Below, one piece after another: positions 25,235 through 35,492 of a DNA stretch of 64,000 nt. The stretch is from Oscillospiraceae bacterium. GTDB taxonomy: Bacteria > Bacillota > Clostridia > Oscillospirales > Ruminococcaceae. The translations under genes and the position numbers were made by a program. A model generated the notes under the pieces. That model searched no databases. It had not been told where the DNA came from and was given only the letters and a program-made list of their open reading frames with translations. Where the stretch lies: positions 1-64,000 of the forward strand of contig SFLS01000021.1 of NCBI GenBank assembly GCA_004554485.1, given 5' to 3'. The first letter of the stretch is position 1. The number at the start of each line of letters is the position of its first letter.

Positions 25235-27526
25235 GTGAACTCTTCCGAACGCCTGCGCTACATTGTGCTGGGGTCGCTGGTCGGCGCCGTTTTTCTCTTT
25301 TTTGTCGGGCAGATGATGGTCCTTCAGCTGCGGGACGGCGAGGAGTATGCCCGGCAAGCCACTGCCGGCACCTCCACCGTACAGCAAACCACTTCCGCCC
25401 GCGGGGAGATCGTGGACGCCTACGGCAAGGCCTTTACCGGCAATACCACCGTCTGCAATATCACCGTCGACAGCAACTACTTCAGCCCGCTGGAGCTGAA
25501 CCCCCTGTTGCTGACCCTCACCGATCTCTGCCGGGAATACGGCTGCGCCTGGCGGGATGAACTGCCCCTTTCAGCCGAAGCCCCCTATCCCTTCACCGAT
25601 GACGAGGCGGCGGTGCGGACGCTGCGCGGCAAGCTGCAGCTCAGCGAAAACGCCAGTCCGGAGGATGTCCTGTACTGGCTGCGGGATCTGTATAACCTGA
25701 ACGACTACACCGATACCGACGTGCTGGACCGCCTGCGCGCCCGCAACAAGCTGGAGGGTCTTTCCGACGCCGAAGCGCTGGACTGGCTGCGCAATTACCG
25801 CCGCACCCCGCAGGCTACCGATGCGGAACTGATCGAATCGCTGCGCACCCAGTACCAGATGTTCCGCTACACCGAGGAGGAGCAGCGGCTGCTGTGCGGG
25901 ATCCGCTACACCATGACCCTTTCGGAATTTTCCGCTTATAACCCCTACACCTTCGCCGTCGATATCAACGACGCTCTGCTGGCCGCGGTCAAGGAAAACA
26001 GTGCCCGCCTGCCCGGCGTGGACGGCGTCAGCATGCCGGTGCGCACCTACCTCACCGGCGATCTGGCCGCCCATGTGCTGGGCGTTACCGGCTCCATCAG
26101 CTCCGAGGAGTACAGCCGGCTCAAGGAGGACGGCGGCACCTATTCGATGCAGAATCCCTCCGGCTACCGCATCAGCGATACCATCGGCAAAAGCGGCATC
26201 GAGCGGGTGATGGAAAGCGAACTGCGGGGTCAGAACGGCTTGCGCACCGTGGTACAGGACCAGGACGGCAATGTCATCCGGGTGGAGGAAACGGTAAAAG
26301 CCGTCCCCGGCCATACCGTGCAGCTCACCCTGGTCCAGAATGTACAGGCCGCCGCGCAGCAGGCGCTGGCAGACCGTATCCAGTACCTGAACCAAAACGC
26401 CCCCGCCGGCCGCGGCAAGGAAGCGGAAGCCGGCGCCGTGGTGGCCGTCGACGTCAAAACCGGCGGGGTCATTGCCATGGCCAGCTACCCCACCTTCGAT
26501 CTGAGCGAATACTACCAGAACTATTCCCAAATGGTGCAGCAAAGCCCCTCTCCGCTGCTGAACCGGGCCGCCCAGGGCCTGTATACCGTGGGCAGCACCT
26601 ACAAGCCCGCGGTTTCGCTGGCGGCGCTGGATACCGGCACCATCACGGCCACCGAACGGGTCAACTGCACCGGGCGCTATACCTTTTACCGGGATTACCA
26701 GCCGGTCTGCGAGGGCGTTCACGGCCCCATCAGCGTCGTCGATGCCCTGCGGGTCTCCTGCAATATCTTTTTCTACGATATGGGCCGGCGCATGGGCATC
26801 GAGACCATCAACGAGTACAGCTACGCGCTGGGGCTGGGCCACGCCACCGGCATCGAGATCCCGGAGCAGGCGGGCCAGCTCTCCTCGCCGGAGACCCGCG
26901 CCGCCATCGGGGAGGAATGGTACGACAGCTACGATCTGCAGTCCGCCATCGGCCAGCTGGATAACCAGTTCACCATCCTGCAGATGGCCGGCTATACCGC
27001 CACCCTGGCCAGCCGCGGCCAGCGGCTGCAGATCCATCTGGTGGATAAAATATGGGACTACAATATGCAGAATGTGCTGTACCGGGCCGTTCCCACCGTC
27101 GTGGAGCAGATCGACGCTGCCGATGAGACCTGGGACGCCATCCGGGAGGGCATGATCCGCAGCTGCTACAATGACAGCTACGGCCGCGGCACCAGCTACG
27201 GCACCTGGGGCAGCACCCGGGGCAAAACCTGGAGCATGTACGGCGTGGATATCCTGGTCGCCGGCAAAACCGGCTCTCCGCAGCGGGGCGACGGCCTGGT
27301 CAATTCCTGCTTTATCTGCTACGCCCCCGCCGAAGACCCCGAGATTGCCGTGGCGGTCATCATCGAAAAGGGCTACGAGGGCGACCGCGCCGCGCCGGTG
27401 GCCCGCGCCGTGCTGGAGGAATATTTCTTCGGCGAAAACGGCAAGTACCACCAGAACAAGCTGAATTACGAGGCCGCCCGTCAGGCCGAAGCCGCCAAAC
27501 CCGCCGAGTCCGCCGAAACCCCGTGA
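25235..27526 (+). CDS. mrdA: penicillin-binding protein 2 (class B transpeptidase)
   Basis: Peptidoglycan transpeptidase of the elongasome. The 763-residue protein has an N-terminal membrane anchor (about 9-28), the PBP dimerisation domain and the transpeptidase domain: active-site STYK (in VGSTYKPAV, about residue 455), SCN and GKTGSPQ. A long insertion rich in charged residues occupies 95-215. GTG start with GAAAGGAGC upstream. Last gene of mreBCD-mrdA; no rodA follows. Confidence 0.92.
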   Translation: MNSSERLRYIVLGSLVGAVFLFFVGQMMVLQLRDGEEYARQATAGTSTVQQTTSARGEIVDAYGKAFTGNTTVCNITVDSNYFSPLELNPLLLTLTDLCREYGCAWRDELPLSAEAPYPFTDDEAAVRTLRGKLQLSENASPEDVLYWLRDLYNLNDYTDTDVLDRLRARNKLEGLSDAEALDWLRNYRRTPQATDAELIESLRTQYQMFRYTEEEQRLLCGIRYTMTLSEFSAYNPYTFAVDINDALLAAVKENSARLPGVDGVSMPVRTYLTGDLAAHVLGVTGSISSEEYSRLKEDGGTYSMQNPSGYRISDTIGKSGIERVMESELRGQNGLRTVVQDQDGNVIRVEETVKAVPGHTVQLTLVQNVQAAAQQALADRIQYLNQNAPAGRGKEAEAGAVVAVDVKTGGVIAMASYPTFDLSEYYQNYSQMVQQSPSPLLNRAAQGLYTVGSTYKPAVSLAALDTGTITATERVNCTGRYTFYRDYQPVCEGVHGPISVVDALRVSCNIFFYDMGRRMGIETINEYSYALGLGHATGIEIPEQAGQLSSPETRAAIGEEWYDSYDLQSAIGQLDNQFTILQMAGYTATLASRGQRLQIHLVDKIWDYNMQNVLYRAVPTVVEQIDAADETWDAIREGMIRSCYNDSYGRGTSYGTWGSTRGKTWSMYGVDILVAGKTGSPQRGDGLVNSCFICYAPAEDPEIAVAVIIEKGYEGDRAAPVARAVLEEYFFGENGKYHQNKLNYEAARQAEAAKPAESAETP

Positions 27527-27538
27527 TCCGGCAAGCAA

Positions 27539-27568
27539 AAAACGCTCTCCCCGCCGGGAGAGCGTTTT
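27539..27568 (+). terminator. terminator after mrdA
   Basis: AAAACGCTCTCC (27539-27550) pairs with GGGAGAGCGTTTT (27556-27568). Confidence 0.85.
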
Positions 27569-27673
27569 CAGTCTGCCTTGCCGCCGCGCTGCCAAAACGC
27601 CCCCGGCGATCCTTTCTGTCCGCAGAGGGCTCTTCCGTTCGCCGTCCCGCCGCGGCGGCGGGAAACAGGCGGC

Positions 27674-27710
27674 AAAAAAACCGGTCCCAGGATGGGGCCG
27701 GCCGTTTTTT
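27674..27710. terminator. terminator after mgsA
   Basis: CCGGTCCC/GGGGCCGG stem (27681-27701) flanked by seven A on the left and six T on the right, so it can act in both directions; it serves mgsA on the minus strand. Confidence 0.7.
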
Positions 27711-27716
27711 GTCGTT

Positions 27717-28121
27717 TTATCTTTTGGGGTTTACAATATCCCGCCAATCCAGGTCGCCGTTTTCCAGGGCGTGGATCATAGCCTCGGCCGAAGCGATGTT
27801 GGTGGCGTAGGGGATGTTGTACACATCGCAAAGGCGCAGCAGACTGGCCTCGTCCGGCTCGGTGGCCTTGGCGCCGATGGGGTTGCGGAAGTACAGCAGC
27901 AGGTCGATCTCATTGCAGGAAATGCGCGAGGAGATCTGCTGGTCGCCGCCCTGGCTGCCCGCCATAAAGCAGGTGATGTTCAGGCCGGTCGCCTCCGAAA
28001 CCAGCTTGCCCGTGGTGCCGGTGGCACACAGGGTGTGACGGCTCAGGATGCCGCAGTAAGCGATGCAGAACTGGACCATCAGTTCCTTTTTGGCGTCGTG
28101 AGCAATCAGTGCGATATTCAT
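27717..28121 (-). CDS. mgsA: methylglyoxal synthase
   Basis: Converts dihydroxyacetone phosphate to methylglyoxal and phosphate, a glycolytic bypass used when phosphorylated sugars accumulate. The 134-residue protein is the standard size, with the family start (MNIALIAHDAKK), the phosphate-binding ATGTTGKL segment, SGPxGGD-like GSQGGDQQI and the FFRNP-like YFRNPIG. AAGGAGG precedes the ATG at 28121. It lies 59 bp downstream of the MinD-like gene; mgsA is often found near min/mrd genes in Clostridia. Confidence 0.93.
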   Translation of the reverse strand: MNIALIAHDAKKELMVQFCIAYCGILSRHTLCATGTTGKLVSEATGLNITCFMAGSQGGDQQISSRISCNEIDLLLYFRNPIGAKATEPDEASLLRLCDVYNIPYATNIASAEAMIHALENGDLDWRDIVNPKR

Positions 28122-28180
28122 GGTAATGCCTCCTTTGGCAGTGTTTGCGGTCGGTAAAAAGGTCGGGCTTCTGGCGTCTG

Positions 28181-28882
28181 CTACGGCTGATACACCGCCA
28201 GCAGCGGGCAGCTCTCCCCGCACAGCCGCCGGGCGATGTTGCCGGTCGCGGCGCTGTAGGTCAGCTCGGCCCCTTCGGGGATCATGCCCAGCAGCCGCGC
28301 GCCGATGGCGTCCAGCACGGCGTCCAGGTGGGGATACCCCAGGTCTTTCGGCAGGCGGCGTCCCACCCGGTTAAAGATGGTACGCTGGCATTCGGCGCCC
28401 TGGCAGGCCCACCATTCAGCGGTCTTGGCGGCGGCCTCTACCGCCGCCGGGGTAAGGGTGGTCACCAGCGCCAGCAGCTGCGCCGCCGGCAGCAGTCCCT
28501 GCTGGAGGGCTCCCGCGCCGGGGGGGCAGCTCCACAGCAGTACATCGTACTGCTCCTCGCCTGCCAGCTCCTCCCGCAGCAGCTGCACCGCAGCCGCCTG
28601 CGGCGTCCAGTCGATGGCCGAAGGCCCCTGCAGCAGCGTCAGGCCCGCCGTACCGGTGGACAAAACGGCGTCGGCCAGGGTGCAGCGCCCTTCCAGCAGG
28701 TCGCCCAGGTCAAACAGGCCGTCCTCGCGCACTGCCAGCAGCCGGTTCATGCGGCGCAGTCCGGGCACCGCCTCCGCCAGCAGTACTTTTTTGCCCTGCC
28801 GGGCCATCTGCAGCCCCAGGGCGGCGGTAATGCTGCCGGTGCCGCAGCCGCTGCAGCCGGAAGTGATCACGATACTTTGCAC
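28181..28882 (-). CDS. MinD/ParA-like protein with degenerate ATP site
   Basis: A 233-residue protein aligning with MinD by eye over the N-terminal half (ITSGCSGCGTGSITAALG, then GKKVLLAEAVPGLRRMN). In MinD the first segment is TSGKGGVGKTT: both the signature lysine and the P-loop lysine are replaced (Cys and Thr). The usual DxD after the second strand and the DSPPG-type Walker B (here WSCPPG) also lack their acids, and there is no C-terminal amphipathic targeting helix. ATP hydrolysis is therefore unlikely. No minC or minE is adjacent; mgsA follows. Function unknown. Confidence 0.65.
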   Translation of the reverse strand: MQSIVITSGCSGCGTGSITAALGLQMARQGKKVLLAEAVPGLRRMNRLLAVREDGLFDLGDLLEGRCTLADAVLSTGTAGLTLLQGPSAIDWTPQAAAVQLLREELAGEEQYDVLLWSCPPGAGALQQGLLPAAQLLALVTTLTPAAVEAAAKTAEWWACQGAECQRTIFNRVGRRLPKDLGYPHLDAVLDAIGARLLGMIPEGAELTYSAATGNIARRLCGESCPLLAVYQP

Positions 28883-28953
28883 GGCCGGCCCTCCCTTGGC
28901 TTTTCGGACGGAATGCAGAACAAAATAAGCTGTCGCACAGCCTCCTTGGCCCT

Positions 28954-28982
28954 ATCTTACCATATCGTTCGGCAAAATGCAA
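28954..28982 (-). promoter_or_regulatory. promoter of the MinD-like gene and mgsA
   Basis: On the minus strand TTGCAT (28977-28982), 17-bp spacer, TAAGAT (28954-28959). The rest of the interval to hisS (to 29224) holds no gene; I see no T-box or other riboswitch there. Confidence 0.45.
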
Positions 28983-29224
28983 AGGGTAGCTGCCGGCAAA
29001 AACAAATTTTGTGCAGGTTCCAATAGAAAGAACTCACAGATTACCACACACTGCCATATCCTGTCCCGCCGGCAGCCGGGTTTTGCAAAAATTACGCAAA
29101 CCGCCCCGTTCCCCCGGGCTTTGCCGCCGGACTCTTCCCTTTTGCGCCGGACTGTGCTAAAATAGCCACAGACCGGCGCTGCGGCGCCCTTTTCCTCATT
29201 CTAACGGAAGGAAGTATTTTCCCT

Positions 29225-30535
29225 ATGGCTATCCTCACCACCCGTCCCCGCGGCACCAATGACTTTCTGCCCGAACAGACCCCCCGCTGGCAGTACCTCG
29301 AGCGCACGCTGCTTTCCACCGCGGCGCTGTACGGCTTTGGGGAGATCCGCACCCCCACCTTCGAGCATACCGAGCTGTTCCAGCGCGGGGTAGGGGATAC
29401 CACCGACGTGGTCAGCAAGGAGATGTATACCTTTACCGATAAGGGCGGCCGCTCGGTCACCCTGCGTCCGGAGGGCACCGCCGGCATCTGCCGCGCCGCC
29501 ATCGAAAACGGCCTGCTGGGCGACGCTCTGCCCCTCAAGGTCAGCTATGTGTTCAACTGCTTCCGGTACGAAAAGGCGCAGCGGGGCCGCTACCGCCAGT
29601 TCCACCAGTTCGGCGTGGAATGCTACGGCGCCGCCGGGCCGCAGGCCGACGCCGAGATCCTCTCGCTGGCCTGGGAGGGGCTGCAGACTCTCGGTCTGCG
29701 GGAGCTGCAGCTCTCCGTCAATTCCATCGGCTGCCCCGCCTGCCGCGCCGAATACCACCGGGCGCTGCGCGCCTACTTTGAGGACCGCCGGGAGGAGCTG
29801 TGCGAGACCTGCCGGGAGCGTCTGGAGAAAAACCCCATGCGCATCCTGGACTGCAAATCCCCCGTCTGCGGCCAAATCGCCGCGGGCGCTCCCCGGGTAC
29901 TGGATTACCTGTGCGGGGACTGCCGCGCCCATTTTGAGCGGGTGCAGTCGCTGCTGCGGGCGGCCAAGATCCCCTTTACCGTCGATGCCGGCATCGTGCG
30001 CGGGCTGGATTACTACACCCGCACCGTCTTTGAGATCTCGGTCCCCGGCTTTCCGGCGCTCTGCGGCGGCGGCCGGTACGGCGGGCTCTGCCGGCAGCTG
30101 GGCGGCCCGGATGTGGAGGGCATCGGCTTTGCCATGGGGCTGGAGCGCCTGCTGATGGTGATGGAGCAGCAGAACTGCGAATTCCCTCAGCCGCCGCAGT
30201 GCGACCTTTACATTGCCTCGATGGGCGAAGCCGCCGCGCAGGAGGCCTTCCGCCTTACCACCCTGCTGCGGCGGGAGGGCTACGCCGTGGAGTGCGACCT
30301 GATGGGCCGCAGCGTCAAGGCCCAGATGAAGTATGCCAACAAGCTCGGCGCGCTGTACAGCATGGTGCTGGGCGAAGCCGAGCTGGAGCAGGGCGCCGCC
30401 CGGCTCAAGCAGATGGCCACCGGCGAAGAAAAGCCGGTCCCGCTGGGAGAGGCCTTCTTCACCGCCTTCGAGCAGGAGATGCACAACGGCTGGTTTGCCG
30501 CCGCGGCCGAAGCCGCCGAGGGGCTTACCCGCTGA
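29225..30535 (+). CDS. hisS: histidine-tRNA ligase
   Basis: Class II synthetase charging tRNA-His. The 436-residue protein has motif 1 region (YGFGEIRTPTFEHTELF), motif 2 (FRYEKAQRGRYRQFHQFGVE, about 118-137), the histidine-specific RGLDYYTRTVFE near 258 and motif 3 (GIGFAMGLERLL), then the anticodon-binding domain. GGAAGGAAG precedes the ATG. Followed by aspS after 131 bp, but aspS has its own promoter, so the usual hisS-aspS pairing is here two units or a partly coupled one. Confidence 0.96.
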   Translation: MAILTTRPRGTNDFLPEQTPRWQYLERTLLSTAALYGFGEIRTPTFEHTELFQRGVGDTTDVVSKEMYTFTDKGGRSVTLRPEGTAGICRAAIENGLLGDALPLKVSYVFNCFRYEKAQRGRYRQFHQFGVECYGAAGPQADAEILSLAWEGLQTLGLRELQLSVNSIGCPACRAEYHRALRAYFEDRREELCETCRERLEKNPMRILDCKSPVCGQIAAGAPRVLDYLCGDCRAHFERVQSLLRAAKIPFTVDAGIVRGLDYYTRTVFEISVPGFPALCGGGRYGGLCRQLGGPDVEGIGFAMGLERLLMVMEQQNCEFPQPPQCDLYIASMGEAAAQEAFRLTTLLRREGYAVECDLMGRSVKAQMKYANKLGALYSMVLGEAELEQGAARLKQMATGEEKPVPLGEAFFTAFEQEMHNGWFAAAAEAAEGLTR

Positions 30536-30582
30536 GTATCTGCCGCGCCGCCGTTTTCTGCGCCCTCGGCGGCAGAAAACCT

Positions 30583-30610
30583 TTGACAGCACGGGCCGAT
30601 GTGCTATAAT
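30583..30610 (+). promoter_or_regulatory. promoter of aspS
   Basis: Perfect TTGACA (30583-30588), 16-bp spacer, perfect TATAAT (30605-30610), 57 bp before the ATG. Just upstream a GTTTTCTGC/GCAGAAAAC inverted repeat may end hisS transcripts. Confidence 0.75.
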
Positions 30611-30666
30611 AGATTGCTAACAGGAATCTGCAAACGGAACCTCAACAATAAAAGGAGTGCAAAACT

Positions 30667-32457
<1,791 letters not shown>

Positions 32458-32476
32458 AATACGACGTTTCGCATCA

Positions 32477-32505
32477 GGCGGCGCGGTTTTGGCCGCGCCG
32501 TCTTA
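32477..32505 (+). terminator. terminator after aspS
   Basis: GGCGGCGCGG (32477-32486) pairs with CCGCGCCGTC (32493-32502) followed by a weak T-rich tail. Confidence 0.5.
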
Positions 32506-32730
32506 CCTTTACTTCCTCCCGTTTTTGCCTGCCCTGCAGTCTGATAACAAAAAAGGGATCCCCTATGACGGAACATGAAATCATCCGGCCGGTTTTCGGC
32601 GTATTGCTGGGACTGGGCGGGGCGGTCCTGCCCCTGCCGGCCTACCGGCTCACCGCTTATTCCGCCGACCGCATCGAATTCAAGGCGCTGCGCTGCTGCA
32701 GAATCCCCGCTAAGGCGTTCTCCGCCCCAC
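32506..32730. other. interval with one doubtful short frame
   Basis: An ATG at 32565 opens a frame of about 60 codons (starting MTEHEIIRPVFGVLLG, partly hydrophobic) that runs into the terminator at 32731. Its ribosome site is poor and I do not recognise the peptide. It could be a remnant of a membrane protein. Nothing else is seen. Confidence 0.3.
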
Positions 32731-32761
32731 AAAAAAAGCCGCCCGCGGGCGGCTTTTTTTT
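32731..32761. terminator. bidirectional terminator, gpsA side
   Basis: GCCGCCC/GGGCGGC stem (32738-32753) flanked by seven A and eight T. Confidence 0.85.
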
Positions 32762-32783
32762 GCTGTATTCGGGTTCGGTTTTG

Positions 32784-33767
32784 TTAAAATTCGGAGCGGC
32801 GGTCCCGCAGCATCAGCTCGGTCAGGGCGGCAGCGGGGTCCTTGCCGCAGAACAGGATATCGCTGACGCATTCGCAGATGGGCATACGCACCCCCAGCCG
32901 TTCGGCCAGCTCGGTCACGCTGCGGGCGGCGTAGTAGCCCTCCACCACGGCGTGGCTTTCTCCCAGCGCCCCGGCGGCGGGCGCACCCTGCCCGATGGCC
33001 ACCCCGGCACGGTGGTTGCGGGAATGCACCGAGGTGCAGGTCACGATCATGTCTCCCATACCGGCCAGGCCGAAGCAGGTGGATTTTTCGCCGCCCGCGG
33101 CCTCAATCAGCGCCCCCAGCTCCACCAGCGCGCGGGCCATCAGCAGCGCTTTGGCATTATCGCCGCAGCCCAGCCCCTCCGCCATGCCGGCAGCCAGGGC
33201 GATGATATTCTTGGCGGCGCCGCACAGCTCCACCCCGGTGATATCGGTGCTGCTGTATACCCGAAAAGTGGGGTGCATCAAAAGCTGCTGCAGCCGCTCC
33301 GCCACCTCCGCCTGCGGGCAGGCCGCCACGCAGCCGGTCGGCAGGCCCCGGGCCACCTCCTCGGCGTGGGAGGGGCCGGAAAGCGCCGCTACGGGGTGTC
33401 CCGGCAGCTCGGCGGTCAGGATCTCGGACATCCGCAGCCCGGTGTGGGGCTCCACCCCCTTGGCGACGGTCACCAGCACCGCCTCCGGCGCAAGGTAGGG
33501 GCGCACCCGTTCGGCCGTCTGCCGCATGGCATAGGAGGGCGGGGCGAAGATCACCACCTCTTTGCCGGCTGCGGCGTCCTCCCGGTGGGTCAGGTTCAGC
33601 TCCGGCGGCAGCGCCACTCCCGGCAGCATGGGGTTTTCCCCCGTTTTTTGCAGGGTGGCGCTTTCCTCCTCACAGTAGGACCACAAGGTCACCCGGTGAC
33701 CGTTTTTGCACAGCAGCATCGAAAGGGCGGTGCCCCAGGCGCCGCTGCCCAGTACGCAAATCTCCAT
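32784..33767 (-). CDS. gpsA: glycerol-3-phosphate dehydrogenase [NAD(P)+]
   Basis: Reduces dihydroxyacetone phosphate to sn-glycerol 3-phosphate for phospholipid synthesis. The 327-residue protein has the N-terminal dinucleotide fold (VLGSGAWGTALS, 5-16), the GPSHAEEVARGLPT segment and the catalytic lysine region (ELCGAAKNIIALAAGMAEGLGCGDNAKA). AGGAGG precedes the ATG. It is 42 bp downstream of plsY on the same strand; the two enzymes work in sequence. Confidence 0.95.
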   Translation of the reverse strand: MEICVLGSGAWGTALSMLLCKNGHRVTLWSYCEEESATLQKTGENPMLPGVALPPELNLTHREDAAAGKEVVIFAPPSYAMRQTAERVRPYLAPEAVLVTVAKGVEPHTGLRMSEILTAELPGHPVAALSGPSHAEEVARGLPTGCVAACPQAEVAERLQQLLMHPTFRVYSSTDITGVELCGAAKNIIALAAGMAEGLGCGDNAKALLMARALVELGALIEAAGGEKSTCFGLAGMGDMIVTCTSVHSRNHRAGVAIGQGAPAAGALGESHAVVEGYYAARSVTELAERLGVRMPICECVSDILFCGKDPAAALTELMLRDRRSEF

Positions 33768-33809
33768 GATGATCGACCTCCTTGCCGGTTCGCCGGCGGA
33801 AACGGTGTC

Positions 33810-34406
33810 TTACAGCTTGTTTTCCTGTCCGTGGGCCAGCCGGGCGATGTTCCCCCGGTGCGCCCACAGGATCAGCAGGGTGCAGCAGGCGGCGCACAGC
33901 ACCGGCAGTACGGCGGGTTGGCCGGTCCGGCCGCACCACAGCCATACCGCGGGCGTCAGCGCCAGCGCCGCTGTTATCGAACCCAGCGAGATATAGCGGG
34001 TCAGCAGCACCGGCAGCGCCCACAGCGCCGCCAGCGGCGGCAGCAGGATGGGGCACAGCACCGCCAGCGTGCCAACGCTGCAGGCAATGCCCTTGCCGCC
34101 CCGGAAGCCGAAAAACAGCGGCCACATATGGCCCGCCACCACAAAGACGGCGGCCACGCACCCACCCCCAAAGCCTGCCAGCGCCCGGCCCAGCAGCGCA
34201 GCGGCGGCGGCCTTGGCAGAGTCCCCGGCAAAGGTCAGCAGGGCGGCCTTCAGGCGGTAGGTACGCAGCATATTGGTGGCGCCGGTGCCGCCGCTGCCGT
34301 GCTGCCGCACGTCATCGTGGAACAGTGCACGGGAAACCAGCACGCCGGTGCTGATGCTGCCCAGCAGGTAGGCAGCCGCCGCGCACAAAAGATATCTCCA
34401 AATCAT
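33810..34406 (-). CDS. plsY: glycerol-3-phosphate acyltransferase PlsY
   Basis: Membrane acyltransferase that moves the acyl group from acyl-phosphate to glycerol 3-phosphate, the first step of phosphatidate synthesis. The 198-residue protein has several membrane helices and the three PlsY motifs: SISTGVLVSR, GSGGTGATNMLRTY and GFRGGKGIACSVG. GAAGGAG lies upstream of the ATG. First gene of plsY-gpsA. Confidence 0.93.
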   Translation of the reverse strand: MIWRYLLCAAAAYLLGSISTGVLVSRALFHDDVRQHGSGGTGATNMLRTYRLKAALLTFAGDSAKAAAAALLGRALAGFGGGCVAAVFVVAGHMWPLFFGFRGGKGIACSVGTLAVLCPILLPPLAALWALPVLLTRYISLGSITAALALTPAVWLWCGRTGQPAVLPVLCAACCTLLILWAHRGNIARLAHGQENKL

Positions 34407-34545
34407 TTTTTATGGTTCTCCTTCGGGAAATTTCCTCCGCCACGGGATAATATGGGAAAATTCACGCCAAACTATTCCTCCTATGGCCGTATATGCCGCT
34501 TATTGTAGCAAAGTTTCCCCGCCGGTGCAAGAAAGTTTTTGTAAA

Positions 34546-35304
34546 TTATAAGTTCCTTGTATATCTGCACCTTGGATAATTAGAGCACCCAACGAACTGA
34601 TGCCCAGCATTTGTTCCTTGCCTTGCTGTGCGTAGAGCAAGTTGTCCTCCGCATAGTGGACATTTTTCTTCACTTTCCATCCTCGCTCTCACCTCAGCTA
34701 TGTGTTTTTCCCTTATTGCTCTATCTTGGTTTGTCAAAGGTTTCAGTCGTTCATAAATGGAACCGATTTGTGAATCGTCTAAAGTGCAAGGATATGTATT
34801 CCAAATACCTTGCAACAATGTTAGAAACATATCCACTTTGCATACATATGCATTCTCACGCTCCACAACTAGCTCTTTTATCTCACATTGACTCGAAAAA
34901 ACAACAATAGAGATCATTGGAATATTCATTTTCAGGTACTTCTTTAGCACATTTATATGAGAGTGATTCTGCCAAATAGGGTTATAAAAGTGATGCTTTT
35001 CAACTTTCTTCGCCCCGTACCATGTTTTCCCCGCATATAATGTAGCTGTCCAATTTCGGTTGTTTTCATTTCCAAATATATATCCCGAAAAGTTTTTGCT
35101 TTCTATTACGAATAATCCTTTTGTTGTTATATATAATGCATCAATTTCCGTCGTACTTCCATCTTCTTTTGGAATATATACATTTCTCAGTATCTTTCCG
35201 TTTTTCCCAAACAGATTTATTAGTCCCAGTCTATTTACTATTTTTCTTTCTCCCCATGCACCAATCATCTTTGGAGTTGCAAATAAATCTTTTATTATTC
35301 CCAT
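34546..35304 (-). CDS. NERD-domain protein with C-terminal zinc finger
   Basis: A 252-residue protein with an N-terminal nuclease-related (NERD) domain: GAWGERKIVNRL (16-27), TEIDALYITTKGLFVIESKN (about 52-71, the D...ExK pattern of a PD-(D/E)XK-like fold) and a topoisomerase-type zinc ribbon at the end (CPLCGG...GCSNYPRCRY). ATG at 35304 follows AGGAGG. Unlike every neighbour the gene is AT-rich with AT-ending codons, suggesting recent transfer. Role unknown; related proteins are suspected to act on DNA, possibly in defence. Single gene with its own promoter. Confidence 0.85.
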   Translation of the reverse strand: MGIIKDLFATPKMIGAWGERKIVNRLGLINLFGKNGKILRNVYIPKEDGSTTEIDALYITTKGLFVIESKNFSGYIFGNENNRNWTATLYAGKTWYGAKKVEKHHFYNPIWQNHSHINVLKKYLKMNIPMISIVVFSSQCEIKELVVERENAYVCKVDMFLTLLQGIWNTYPCTLDDSQIGSIYERLKPLTNQDRAIREKHIAEVRARMESEEKCPLCGGQLALRTARQGTNAGHQFVGCSNYPRCRYTRNL

Positions 35305-35330
35305 GTTGACCTCCTATGATTTGTAGAAAT

Positions 35331-35359
35331 ATTCTATCATAGCCGCATTTAGCATTCAA
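35331..35359 (-). promoter_or_regulatory. promoter of the NERD gene
   Basis: On the minus strand TTGAAT (35354-35359), 17-bp spacer, TAGAAT (35331-35336). Confidence 0.5.
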
Positions 35360-35400
35360 CAAGTAGGCTTTATCGCCCACTATTTTCTCGCGTCTCCACC

Positions 35401-35429
35401 TTGTAAATACCGTTCATTTACGCTATGAT
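35401..35429 (+). promoter_or_regulatory. promoter of the MFS gene
   Basis: TTGTAA (35401-35406), 17-bp spacer, TATGAT (35424-35429), 64 bp before the ATG. Confidence 0.5.
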
Positions 35430-35492
35430 AAAAGCAGCCGTTTTCTTCTTCATTCCCGGCAATTAATCTGCGGCAAAGAGGAGTATCCACCC

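Noticed and set aside
28983..29224. T-box or other leader in front of hisS
   Set aside because: No T-box core (GGTGG with paired N) or specifier-like stem, and no terminator hairpin close to the start codon.
32565..32763. Short hydrophobic frame after aspS
   Set aside because: Poor ribosome site, runs into a bidirectional terminator and has no recognisable family; reported only as a doubtful interval.
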